Made by a program: the position numbers and the translations under genes. Of a stretch of 14,918 nucleotides of DNA, positions 1 through 6,320 are shown piece after piece. Numbering within the stretch: position 1 is the stretch's first letter; every line of letters begins with the position of its first letter. The DNA is from Faecalibacterium sp. (lineage in GTDB: Bacteria; Bacillota; Clostridia; Oscillospirales; Ruminococcaceae): assembly GCA_020025795.1 (NCBI GenBank), contig JAHHRK010000034.1, positions 1 to 14,918 of the forward strand, in the 5' to 3' direction. Under the pieces are notes generated by a model, which had not been told where the DNA came from, did not search any database, and saw nothing but the letters and a program-made list of their open reading frames with translations.

Positions 1-72
1 GGGCTGGCGCAGGGCAGATAACAAATTTTTGCAAAAGCCGATTGCCAATTCTGCAAAAGGCCGGAGCATGGA

Positions 73-101
73 TTGTTTTGCTCGTAGCGGCGTGGTATAA
101 T
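73..101 (+). promoter_or_regulatory. Sigma-A promoter with extended -10
   Basis: A -35-like TTGTTT (73-78), a 17-bp spacer and a perfect TATAAT (96-101) preceded by TGG form an extended -10 promoter. It lies about 80 bp upstream of the DUF6054 gene. Nothing else that I recognise occupies positions 1-72. Confidence 0.7.
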
Positions 102-179
102 GCGGGTAAAAAACGGCGCTGCACCGTACGGAAGTGAAAAGAAAAATAAGCAAATGCGCTTGCGAAAGGAGAAATGGAT

Positions 180-512
180 ATGGCAAAACTGGAAGTATTC
201 CTCCGTAAAGATTTTGATCAGCTGCTGGAAGAAATCGAAGATTGCATTCTGGAAGGCAGCATGTCCGCTTCGCTGGAGGATTCCAGCGATTTTGTCCGCG
301 GCGGCGCAAGATGCAGCGTGCGTGTGTTTGAACGTTACAGCATGATGGGCGGCAACCGCGTCAGCCTGAGCGTAACGCTGTTTCAAAATGAAACAGACGA
401 GGTATATGTTTCTGCCATTGCCGCCGGCGGTAGCCAGGGCGTGCTTTTTAAGGTGAACACCATTGGCGAAGAAGCTTTTCTGGACGAATTGCGGGAGATT
501 CTCTGTCCGTAA
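180..512 (+). CDS. DUF6054 family protein
   Basis: A soluble protein of 110 residues with no signal peptide or membrane segment. The body (SASLEDSSDF, RCSVRVFERY, GGNRVSLSVTLF, SAIAAGGSQGVLFKVNT, GEEAFL) matches my memory of the DUF6054 family of small Firmicutes proteins, whose role is unknown. Two ATGs are possible, at 174 and 180. The ribosome site AAAGGAG (165-171) lies 8 nt before 180 but only 2 nt before 174, so the start at 180 (MAKLEV) is preferred. It is the first gene after the promoter at 73-101 and is followed closely by a small zinc-ribbon gene. Cytoplasmic location is inferred. Confidence 0.75.
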   Translation: MAKLEVFLRKDFDQLLEEIEDCILEGSMSASLEDSSDFVRGGARCSVRVFERYSMMGGNRVSLSVTLFQNETDEVYVSAIAAGGSQGVLFKVNTIGEEAFLDELREILCP

Positions 513-547
513 AGAAAATGCACAAAAACTGCGTGGGAGGTGCAGAT

Positions 548-763
548 ATGCAGTGTCCTTATTGTGATGGTGAAATGCAGTACGGCTATATCAAATGTGA
601 ACGTCCGTTTGTATGGAGCCCCAACAAAAAGATTCATTTGATCAACATAAAAAGAAAAGAGGATATCCAGCTTAGTCAGGGATTTTGGGATGGGTGCTAT
701 GTAGAAGCATATGTTTGCCCAGCGTGCAAAAAAATGGTTCTGGATATTCCCGACGAAAAATAA
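548..763 (+). CDS. Small zinc-ribbon protein (DUF6487-like)
   Basis: A 71-residue protein with two CxxC pairs: CPYC at residues 3-6 and CPAC at 57-60. These can hold one zinc ion in a ribbon fold; the central strand (YIKCERPFVW) and the spacing resemble DUF6487-type zinc fingers. The start at 548 is chosen because GGGAGG (535-540) lies 7 nt upstream; an ATG at 518 is in frame but has no such site. The gene follows the DUF6054 gene by 35 nt and is probably cotranscribed with it. Binding partner and function are unknown. Confidence 0.7.
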   Translation: MQCPYCDGEMQYGYIKCERPFVWSPNKKIHLINIKRKEDIQLSQGFWDGCYVEAYVCPACKKMVLDIPDEK

Positions 764-851
764 ATTTTGGATTTTTGCAACATCTGGGACGGCTGATTCG
801 TATATAAGGCAGAAAATTCCAAAACGAAAAAGCTGAAAAGGAGAAACCCAG

Positions 852-1361
852 ATGAAGAAGATGCTTGTAATTGCAATTTGTATTCTGCTGGCGCTGGTGG
901 TTGTGGCGTGCGGCAGCCAGCCGAACGATTTGCCTCAGGAAAACGCCAATGCCGAAGAACAACAGTTTCAGATTCCGAACCCGTTTGTCGACTGCGCAAC
1001 CATGGATGACGCAGAGCTGACCGCAGGTTTTTCTGTGACTTTACCGGAAAGTGTACCGGGCGGCGCACAGCAAACCGCCATTCGCGCCACCGAAAACGGC
1101 ATGATTGAAGTGCTGTACGGCGGCGAGGAAAAGCAGGCTTGTCTGCGCAAGGGAATTGGCGCAGAGGACATCAGCGGCGATTACAATCTATATGAAACCA
1201 CCGAAGAAATTGCGGTGGGTGATGTGACGGTCACGGTAAAAGGCAACGGCGGCAAGCTGTATCTTGCTACCTGGACCAGCGGCGAATACAGCTTTGCCGT
1301 AAGCGTAAGCGATGGCTTGTCGCAGGAGGACATGACGGCATTGGTTTCCCAGGTTGCATAA
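852..1361 (+). CDS. Putative lipoprotein, DUF4367-like
   Basis: A 169-residue protein with a lipoprotein signal peptide: MKK start, hydrophobic core and lipobox VVAC with Cys20 as the lipid anchor. The exported part has a low-complexity acidic linker, then a domain of about 120 residues (FSVTLPESVPGG, IEVLYGGEEKQACLRKG, DISGDYNLYETTEEIAVGDV, YLATWTSGEYSFAVSV, LSQEDMTALV). That domain resembles DUF4367-type domains of Clostridia, of unknown role. A strong site AAAAGGAG (836-843) lies 8 nt before the ATG. Expected on the outer face of the membrane. The 88-nt gap to the upstream gene holds no convincing terminator; TATATA at 801-806 may be a weak -10 element. Confidence 0.7.
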   Translation: MKKMLVIAICILLALVVVACGSQPNDLPQENANAEEQQFQIPNPFVDCATMDDAELTAGFSVTLPESVPGGAQQTAIRATENGMIEVLYGGEEKQACLRKGIGAEDISGDYNLYETTEEIAVGDVTVTVKGNGGKLYLATWTSGEYSFAVSVSDGLSQEDMTALVSQVA

Positions 1362-1381
1362 AACAAAAAAGGAATGTTACC

Positions 1382-1756
1382 ATGAAACGAAATTTGGGGA
1401 TTGCCACTTGTGGTTTGGCGTGCTGCCTGTGCTCGGAAAATGTGACCTGCAAAGGCTGTCGGGCAGGCGACTGCGCGGACAAAGCAACGTGCGAAAATCT
1501 AAAGTGCAGTGCAGAAAAGCATTTTGCCCACTGCTATGAATGTCCGGAGGACTGCCGCAAGGGGCTTTTGCGAAAAATCAAGCCCTATGCCTTTACCCAG
1601 TTCGTGAAGCGGTACGGCGAAGAAAAGCTGCTGGACTGTCTGGAGCAAAATGAGAAAAACGGCGTGGTTTACCATCGGGAAGGCATCAACGGCGACTATG
1701 ATGATTTCGACGATGTGGAAAAACTGATTGCGTTTATCCAGACGGGAAAACGCTGA
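1382..1756 (+). CDS. DUF3795 domain protein, cysteine-rich
   Basis: A 124-residue cytoplasmic protein with twelve cysteines in its first 58 residues (10, 14, 15, 17, 23, 26, 31, 37, 42, 51, 54, 58), including CKGC (23-26) and CYEC (51-54). The opening IATCGLACCLC and the following CKGCRAGDC pattern are those of DUF3795, a presumed metal-binding family without an established reaction. The C-terminal half (KPYAFTQFVKRYGEEKLLDCL) looks helical. AAAGGA (1367-1372) precedes the ATG, and only 20 nt separate it from the lipoprotein gene, suggesting cotranscription. It is convergent with glpP across a terminator. Confidence 0.8.
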   Translation: MKRNLGIATCGLACCLCSENVTCKGCRAGDCADKATCENLKCSAEKHFAHCYECPEDCRKGLLRKIKPYAFTQFVKRYGEEKLLDCLEQNEKNGVVYHREGINGDYDDFDDVEKLIAFIQTGKR

Positions 1757-1783
1757 AACGCATTTTTTCTGAAAATTTGTATC

Positions 1784-1826
1784 AAAAAAGGGACAGTATC
1801 CTGTTTTGGATACGGTCCCTTTTGTA
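1784..1826. terminator. Bidirectional intrinsic terminator
   Basis: Arms 1787-1801 and 1808-1823 pair at 14 of 15 positions around a 6-nt loop. On the minus strand the stem is followed by a run of six T, and on the plus strand by TTTT-type sequence. It sits between the convergent DUF3795 and glpP genes and can serve both, better for glpP. Confidence 0.9.
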
Positions 1827-1831
1827 TTGTA

Positions 1832-2404
1832 TTACAGCGCCCAGACGGTGGGGTCAGTGGTGGAAATCGCGGTAGCACCGGCTTCCAGCGCAGCCATTAC
1901 GTCTTCTTTGTCGGCAATCAGGCCCCCTGTCAAAATCGGGGTGGAAACCATGTTGCAGATTTTGTGCAGCGTTTTGGGCATGGTGCCGGGCAGAATATCA
2001 ATGTAATCCGGCGCGATTCCGGCAGCTTTTTGCAGGCCTGCCAAACCCAGCGAGTCAAACACAAACACACGCAGAATGGCGCATAGATTCAGCTCCTTGG
2101 CCCGGCGGATAAAGCTCTGGCGCGTGGAGATGATGCCGTCGGCACAGGTGGCCTGTTGCAGATAATCCACGGCAATTTCCTTGCTGGCAAGGCCGGTAAT
2201 CAAATCGGCATGAACCAGCGCCAGTTTGCCTGCCTGTTTGACCTGACGCACAATGTCCGCGATGCTGCAAATATCGCCGTACAGTATAAAAACCACCTGA
2301 ATATTACTGCACGTAAGGCATTTTTGCAGGCCCTGCTCGTCCTTGATTGCCGCAATGATGGGGTTGTCGGCCAACGCATCGGCCAGCGCCTTTCGTTTAT
2401 CCAT
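1832..2404 (-). CDS. glpP: Glycerol-3-phosphate responsive antiterminator
   Basis: A 190-residue protein matching GlpP, an RNA-binding antiterminator with a TIM-barrel-like fold that, in Bacillus subtilis, binds glp leader RNA when glycerol-3-phosphate is present and lets transcription pass a leader terminator. Visible family marks are NPIIAAIKDE near the N-terminus, VFILYGDI, KLALVHADLITGL, DYIDILPGTMPK and TPILTGGLI. Length is usual for the family. GGGAGG lies just upstream of the ATG. It is the last gene of the glp cluster, separated from the DUF1667 gene by an intercistronic terminator. The operon leader upstream of position 5553 holds a terminator that would be its natural target. Confidence 0.92.
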   Translation of the reverse strand: MDKRKALADALADNPIIAAIKDEQGLQKCLTCSNIQVVFILYGDICSIADIVRQVKQAGKLALVHADLITGLASKEIAVDYLQQATCADGIISTRQSFIRRAKELNLCAILRVFVFDSLGLAGLQKAAGIAPDYIDILPGTMPKTLHKICNMVSTPILTGGLIADKEDVMAALEAGATAISTTDPTVWAL

Positions 2405-2465
2405 GGGTGCCTCCCAAAGCGTGATTTTAGCTTTTCAGCATGGATTAGGGTAACATAAAAAAAGC

Positions 2466-2505
2466 AAAAAAACAAGGAAGCCTCTGCGATGGCAGAAGCT
2501 TCCTT
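2466..2505 (-). terminator. Intercistronic terminator before glpP
   Basis: On the minus strand, arms 2505-2492 and 2487-2474 pair at 13 of 14 positions around a 4-nt loop and are followed by TTG and then seven T (2472-2466). It lies after the DUF1667 gene and before glpP. I could not find a convincing promoter between it and glpP, so glpP may depend on read-through. Confidence 0.85.
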
Positions 2506-2519
2506 TTGTGCGTATAGGG

Positions 2520-2864
2520 TTACAGATTTCGCGTGGCAACTACGTCCACGCCGGTTCCGCACACATCGTGCAAAACCACGTCGCCAATCCGTACCGGGGC
2601 AGTGACCAAAACGCTGTCCAGCGCAGCCATTACATCAAACAGCTTTTCTTTCGGCACAGGCGCGGCGGTTTTCACCGTGCAGCGCGGATACAAGCCGCCT
2701 TCGGCACGGACGGTGCTGGTCAAAATGCGGGTGGGATGGGTCAGTTCTTCTTTGCCATAGGCGGCGCCATTGGGGCAGGCGTTGCCGGTCACGGAATAAT
2801 TGTTGGTTTCGTCTACCTTTAAGTGGCAGCCTTTGGGGCAGCAGATGCAAATCACTTCTTTCAT
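2520..2864 (-). CDS. DUF1667 protein of the glp operon
   Basis: A 114-residue protein with an N-terminal cysteine cluster (Cys6, 8, 9, 13 and 30; motif CICCPKGC) followed by a TGNACPNG segment, the pattern of DUF1667 (COG3862). Members are regularly found beside BFD-type glycerol-3-phosphate dehydrogenases in Firmicutes and are thought to take the place of an iron-sulfur electron carrier subunit. Iron-sulfur binding is inferred from the cysteines. The ATG follows the previous stop codon by 3 nt, with its ribosome site GGAGGAGGG inside the end of the upstream gene, so translation is probably coupled. Confidence 0.88.
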   Translation of the reverse strand: MKEVICICCPKGCHLKVDETNNYSVTGNACPNGAAYGKEELTHPTRILTSTVRAEGGLYPRCTVKTAAPVPKEKLFDVMAALDSVLVTAPVRIGDVVLHDVCGTGVDVVATRNL

Positions 2865-2867
2865 AGC

Positions 2868-4121
2868 TTAACCCTCCTCCACGGTAATGTGCAAGGTATC
2901 CAGCGGCGCACGCTCCAGCAAAACACGCGGCAGCGCAATGCGCTCCATTTCGCCGGGTGCCATGTGCTCTCGCTTAAACTGGGCAATCACGGTATTGCCG
3001 CTCTTGACTACGATTTTACTTTGCGCAAAAATGCGCCGCACGCGGAACGATACGTTCACGCTCTTTTCCACGCCGTTCAACCGAATGTACTGGGGCACGG
3101 TGTAGCCAATGTCCGCGCCGGTTTCCAGCTGGAACACGCGGCCTTCCGGCACAGGCCCATTCAGCACATATCGCGCAGCCGCAGCACCAGCCAGCTCGCT
3201 TTCGCCGGATACGAAGTCTACCAAATCATGCACATGAACTACGTTGCCGCAGGCGAACACGCCGGGCATACTGGTTTCCATGTTTTCGTAGACATACGCG
3301 CCCTTGGTGTGGGGGTCGATGCGGATGCCTGCCTGACGCGTCAGCTCGTTTTCGGGAATCAGACCCACGCTGAGCAGGATGGTGTCCACATCAAATTCCA
3401 TTTCCGTGCCGGGAATCGGCTTGTGGTCGGGGCCGATTTCTGCAACGATGGCCTTTTCCACACGGGTCGTGCCTTGGATGTCCACGATGGTGTGGGACAG
3501 ATACAGCGGAATATCAAAGTCGTTCAGGCACTGCACGATGTTGCGCGTCAGGCCGCCGGAATAGGGCATTACTTCCACGCAGGCCAGAACTTTGGAACCT
3601 TCCAACGTCATGCGGCGCGCCATAATCAGGCCAATATCGCCGGAGCCCAGAATCAGAACACGCTTGCCCACCAGACAACCTTCCATATTCACATAGCGCT
3701 GCGCTGCACCGGCGGTGTAAATACCGGCAGGGCGCGTGCCGGGTGTGCCAATCGCACCGCGTGTGCGCTCACGGCAGCCCATGCCCAGCACGATACTCTT
3801 GGCTTCGATGATTTGATAGCCGTTTTCCTTGGAAACGCAGTGCACCTTTTTCTCCGGCGTTACCTCCAGAACCATGGTGTCCAGCTGCACTTTCACGCCG
3901 GTATCTTTCAGCATTGCTGCATAGCGGCCTGCGTATTCCGGCCCGGTCAGCTGTTCGCCGAAGCGGTGCAGGCCAAAGCCGTTATGAATACATTGGTTCA
4001 GAATACCGCCCAGCTCCTTGTCACGCTCTAAAATCAGAATGTCACGCAGACCGTTTTCCCATGCTTTCAGCGCAGCAGCCAGACCCGCAGGTCCGCCGCC
4101 GATTACCACCAAATCAACCAT
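2868..4121 (-). CDS. FAD/NAD(P)-dependent oxidoreductase, glp operon
   Basis: A 417-residue flavoprotein of the COG0446 type. VIGGGPAG (6-13) is the FAD-binding Rossmann loop; LGMGCRER (112-119) and the GTPGTRPAGIYTAGAAQ stretch are typical of this subgroup. VLILGSGDIG (155-164) is the second, NAD(P)-binding loop, and PGVFACGN (286-293) is the late FAD motif. The last ~70 residues look like a small beta domain. Its start overlaps the stop of the upstream flavoprotein gene by 8 nt, so the two are translationally coupled. It probably passes electrons between the G3P-oxidising subunit and NAD(P) or another carrier; the exact acceptor cannot be read. Confidence 0.85.
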   Translation of the reverse strand: MVDLVVIGGGPAGLAAALKAWENGLRDILILERDKELGGILNQCIHNGFGLHRFGEQLTGPEYAGRYAAMLKDTGVKVQLDTMVLEVTPEKKVHCVSKENGYQIIEAKSIVLGMGCRERTRGAIGTPGTRPAGIYTAGAAQRYVNMEGCLVGKRVLILGSGDIGLIMARRMTLEGSKVLACVEVMPYSGGLTRNIVQCLNDFDIPLYLSHTIVDIQGTTRVEKAIVAEIGPDHKPIPGTEMEFDVDTILLSVGLIPENELTRQAGIRIDPHTKGAYVYENMETSMPGVFACGNVVHVHDLVDFVSGESELAGAAAARYVLNGPVPEGRVFQLETGADIGYTVPQYIRLNGVEKSVNVSFRVRRIFAQSKIVVKSGNTVIAQFKREHMAPGEMERIALPRVLLERAPLDTLHITVEEG

Positions 4122-5553
4122 TGTCGTTTCCTCCCTGCTTTGTTTTGCACAGCAGCACGTTGGTGCCGGCCTTGTCTTGCAGCACGTCCAGCGGGTCTAT
4201 GCCAAGCTCGCTGCAAATCAGCTCCAGTACGCGCGGCCCACAAAAACCGCCTTGGCAGCGGCCCATACCGGCTCCGGCGCGGCGCTTGACGCCATCAATG
4301 GAAACGGCAGGAATTTCGCCGTGGAGCGCATCCAGAATTTCACCTTCGGTAATGGTTTCGCAGCGGCAGATCACGCGGCCGTAGGCTGGGTTTTCGCGTA
4401 CCAGCTTGGCTTTTTCTTCGGGGGAAAGGGACTTGAATCGCACCTGACGGCGGCCGTCCTGATAATCGGTTTTCTTTGCACCCAGTGCACCATGCGCCGC
4501 CAGCATCTGCACGGCTTCTTCGGCAATGGCAGGTGCAGCGGACAAACCGGGCGATTTGATGCCGGCCAAATCAATAAAGCCGGGAATGCTTTCTTCAATG
4601 ACGAAATCGTCCTTGTCCACATTGGCACGCACACCGGCAAAATTGCGGATGGATTCGCCAAAGTTGATGCTGGGCACGCTGCGGCAGGCAGTCGCTTTCA
4701 CAAAGGCCAGACCTTCGGCGGTGCAGGCGGTGTCGTCACCAGCCACCAGCTGGGCATTGGGGCCTACAATCAGGTTTCCGTGGACGGTAGGCGCAACCAA
4801 AACGCCTTTGCCCAGCTTGTTGGGACACTGGAAAATTACACGGCCCACGCGTGTACCTTCGCTTTTATCCAGCAGATAATATTCGCCGCGTGCAGGCAGA
4901 ATGTGGAAGTTCGGCGCAGCCAGCAGGGCATGAACCTTTTCCGCAGAAACACCGGCTGCATTGATGATGTAACGCGCCTGTACTTCGCCGCCGGGGGTGG
5001 ACAGGGTATAAGTATCTCCGCTGTGTGCAATGGCTGTGACAGGGCAGCTGCGGCGCAGCTCCACACCGTTGCGGACGGCGACTTCTGCCATGGCCAGTGC
5101 AAACTCCCAAGGGTTCACGATGGCGGCGCTGGGCGCATACAAAGCACCTGCTACGTCAACAGAAAGGTTCGGCTCCATGGCAAGCGTTTCGTCACGGGTC
5201 AAAAGCTGAAGCTCCGGCACACCGTTCGCCACGCCGTTTTCGTACAAGTGCTGCAAATGGGGCAGCTCTTCCGGGCTGAGCGCCAGCACCAGACTGCCGC
5301 ACTGATTGTACGGCACGTCCAGCCGTGTGCAAATCTCCTTTGCCATGGCCACGCCTTCCACATTCAGCCGTGCCATTTTTGTGCCGGGAGCCGGGTCGTA
5401 GCCGGCGTGCAGAATAGCGCTGTTGGCCTTGGTGGTGCAGCAGGCTACATCGTTTTCCGCTTCCAGAATCACGATGCTGGCCTGATAACGGGACAAAGCA
5501 TAGGCTGTGGCTGCACCCACGATGCCGCAGCCGATAATGGCGATGTCATACAT
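4114..5553 (-). CDS. Glycerol-3-phosphate dehydrogenase-like flavoprotein (GlpA-like)
   Basis: A 479-residue protein of the DAO flavoprotein family (COG0579). IAIIGCGIVG (4-13) binds FAD; CTTKANSAILHAGYD (39-53) and GIKSPGLSAAPAIA are family marks. A C-terminal BFD-like [2Fe-2S] domain is visible as Cys396-x-Cys398 and Cys433-x4-Cys438. This domain order is that of GlpA-type anaerobic glycerol-3-phosphate dehydrogenases, which turn G3P into dihydroxyacetone phosphate. The clustered GlpP makes G3P the likely substrate; other 2-hydroxyacid or amine substrates are possible for the fold. AGGAGG precedes the ATG closely. It is the first gene of the operon, behind a leader terminator. No glpK or glpF is in the window. 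Confidence 0.85.
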   Translation of the reverse strand: MYDIAIIGCGIVGAATAYALSRYQASIVILEAENDVACCTTKANSAILHAGYDPAPGTKMARLNVEGVAMAKEICTRLDVPYNQCGSLVLALSPEELPHLQHLYENGVANGVPELQLLTRDETLAMEPNLSVDVAGALYAPSAAIVNPWEFALAMAEVAVRNGVELRRSCPVTAIAHSGDTYTLSTPGGEVQARYIINAAGVSAEKVHALLAAPNFHILPARGEYYLLDKSEGTRVGRVIFQCPNKLGKGVLVAPTVHGNLIVGPNAQLVAGDDTACTAEGLAFVKATACRSVPSINFGESIRNFAGVRANVDKDDFVIEESIPGFIDLAGIKSPGLSAAPAIAEEAVQMLAAHGALGAKKTDYQDGRRQVRFKSLSPEEKAKLVRENPAYGRVICRCETITEGEILDALHGEIPAVSIDGVKRRAGAGMGRCQGGFCGPRVLELICSELGIDPLDVLQDKAGTNVLLCKTKQGGNDNG

Positions 5554-5629
5554 AAAAATCCCTCCTGTAACGGGGCGTTTGCCGGAAAAGCAAGTCCCTG
5601 TTTTGATAGCCTTTCTCTGAATTTTGCAT

Positions 5630-5680
5630 AAAAAAAGAGCGCAGCGAACAAAGGCAGTGCCTCGGTTCGTTACGCTCTTT
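5630..5680 (-). terminator. Leader terminator of the glp operon
   Basis: On the minus strand, a 16-nt arm (5680-5665) pairs with 5649-5634 with one G-U and one A-C mismatch. Inside the loop AGGC/GCCT (5652-5655/5659-5662) form a small second stem. A T run (5636-5630) follows. No minus-strand gene lies just upstream, so the terminator belongs to the 5' leader of the glp operon, where GlpP-type antitermination acts. A competing pairing is possible between 5694-5688 and the first arm at 5671-5665. Confidence 0.85.
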
Positions 5681-5709
5681 CTCTGTGAACAAACAGCATT
5701 GTTACTATT

Positions 5710-5738
5710 ATGATACGCTGCCCACTGCCAAAAAGCAA
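5710..5738 (-). promoter_or_regulatory. Candidate glp operon promoter
   Basis: Read on the minus strand, TTGCTT (5738-5733), a 17-bp spacer and TATCAT (5715-5710) form a sigma-A-like promoter with a weak -35. Transcription would begin near 5703, giving a leader of about 150 nt that contains the terminator at 5680-5630. Confidence 0.5.
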
Positions 5739-5811
5739 GGAAAAAACAGCGTGAAAAATTCTTTGTGCAAATCGATGTTTTGGGCTGTGCAGCTATGGGT
5801 AAAATGCGAAG

Positions 5812-5870
5812 AAAAAAGCCCTTTGCCTGCGGCTACGGTGACCATGTCACGGATAGAAACCGGCAAAGGG
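5812..5870 (-). terminator. Inverted repeat around the operator; possible minus-strand terminator
   Basis: CCCTTTGCC (5819-5827) and GGCAAAGGG (5862-5870) are perfect 9-bp inverted arms. Their midpoint (5844.5) coincides with that of the 13-bp operator at 5838-5850. On the minus strand the outer stem is followed directly by C and six T (5817-5812), so it could end transcripts coming from the Crp/Fnr gene before they reach the glp leader. On the plus strand it carries no T run and overlaps the rhodanese promoter. The large loop makes terminator strength uncertain. Confidence 0.5.
5838..5850. promoter_or_regulatory. Putative Crp/Fnr operator, rhodanese promoter
   Basis: GTGACCATGTCAC is a GTGA-N5-TCAC palindrome. 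Its centre lies 30 bp before the -10 hexamer at 5874, near -42 from the expected start site, the class II activator position. The same pattern recurs at 7057-7069 before trxA. Confidence 0.65.
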
Positions 5871-5873
5871 TGC

Positions 5874-5879
5874 TATACT
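5874..5879 (+). promoter_or_regulatory. -10 element of the rhodanese promoter
   Basis: TATACT with no -35 match at the proper distance (GGATAG at 5851-5856). The missing -35 together with the palindrome centred at about -42 suggests dependence on an activator. Confidence 0.55.
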
Positions 5880-5909
5880 CCCTACACATATTATATAGGA
5901 GGCTTTTTT

Positions 5910-6299
5910 ATGAAAGTTGTAAAACGTGTGATGCTGGCTTTGGCGGCGGTGTTGGCCGCAATATCCCTGTCCGCTTGCAGCGGCGCAGACTATACCCAGA
6001 TTTCCATGGACGAAGCGGCACAGCTGATGCAGCAGGAAACAGATTTCGTTCTGCTGGATGTGCGCACCCCAGAAGAATACGCCGGCGGACATATCCCCGG
6101 CGCAATCAATGTGCCCAACGAAACCATTGGCAGCGACCCCATTGATGCACTGCCCAATAAGGAGCAGAAAATTCTGGTCTACTGCCGCAGCGGCAACCGC
6201 AGCAAAATGGCGGCTGCCAAGCTGGCCGAGCAGGGCTATACCAATATCGTGGAAATTGGCGGCATCCAAAGCTGGAGCGGCGCAGTCACCACAGACTAA
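5910..6299 (+). CDS. Lipoprotein rhodanese
   Basis: A 129-residue rhodanese-domain protein with a lipoprotein signal peptide (MKVVKRVMLALAAVLAA, lipobox LSAC, Cys23). The single rhodanese domain has LLDVRTPEEYAGGHIPGAINVP (48-69) and the active loop CRSGNRS with catalytic Cys92, so sulfur or persulfide transfer is expected on the outer face of the membrane. The start at 5910 is set by AGGAGG at 5897-5902; an upstream in-frame ATG at 5685 has no signal peptide or ribosome site. It neighbours a Crp/Fnr regulator and trxA-trxB and shares their operator pattern, pointing to a thiol or sulfur stress role. The sulfur donor is unknown. Confidence 0.9.
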   Translation: MKVVKRVMLALAAVLAAISLSACSGADYTQISMDEAAQLMQQETDFVLLDVRTPEEYAGGHIPGAINVPNETIGSDPIDALPNKEQKILVYCRSGNRSKMAAAKLAEQGYTNIVEIGGIQSWSGAVTTD

Positions 6300-6320
6300 A
6301 CCACACGAAACCGGCCATGC

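Noticed and set aside
30..63. Imperfect direct repeat of TGCAAAAG(G)CCG
   Set aside because: Only two short copies, no known repeat architecture and no link to a feature; likely chance.
1224..1234. GTGAC-G-GTCAC palindrome
   Set aside because: It lies inside the lipoprotein coding region (VTVTV codons) with a 1-bp spacer, unlike the two N5 operators.
2823..5631. Two long plus-strand open frames (402 and 537 codons) opposite the glp genes
   Set aside because: They mirror the coding strand of recognised flavoproteins, have no ribosome sites, and their translations (rich in His, Gln, Ala, Gly) show no domain. They arise from biased codons on the other strand.
5764..5786. CcpA-type (cre) site near the glp promoter
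   Set aside because: The sequence TGCAAATCGATGTT differs from the cre consensus by an inserted base and lacks the symmetric half.
5685..5909. N-terminal extension of the rhodanese from an ATG at 5685
   Set aside because: It would cover the promoter and operator, lacks a ribosome site, and would bury the lipoprotein signal peptide that begins at 5910.
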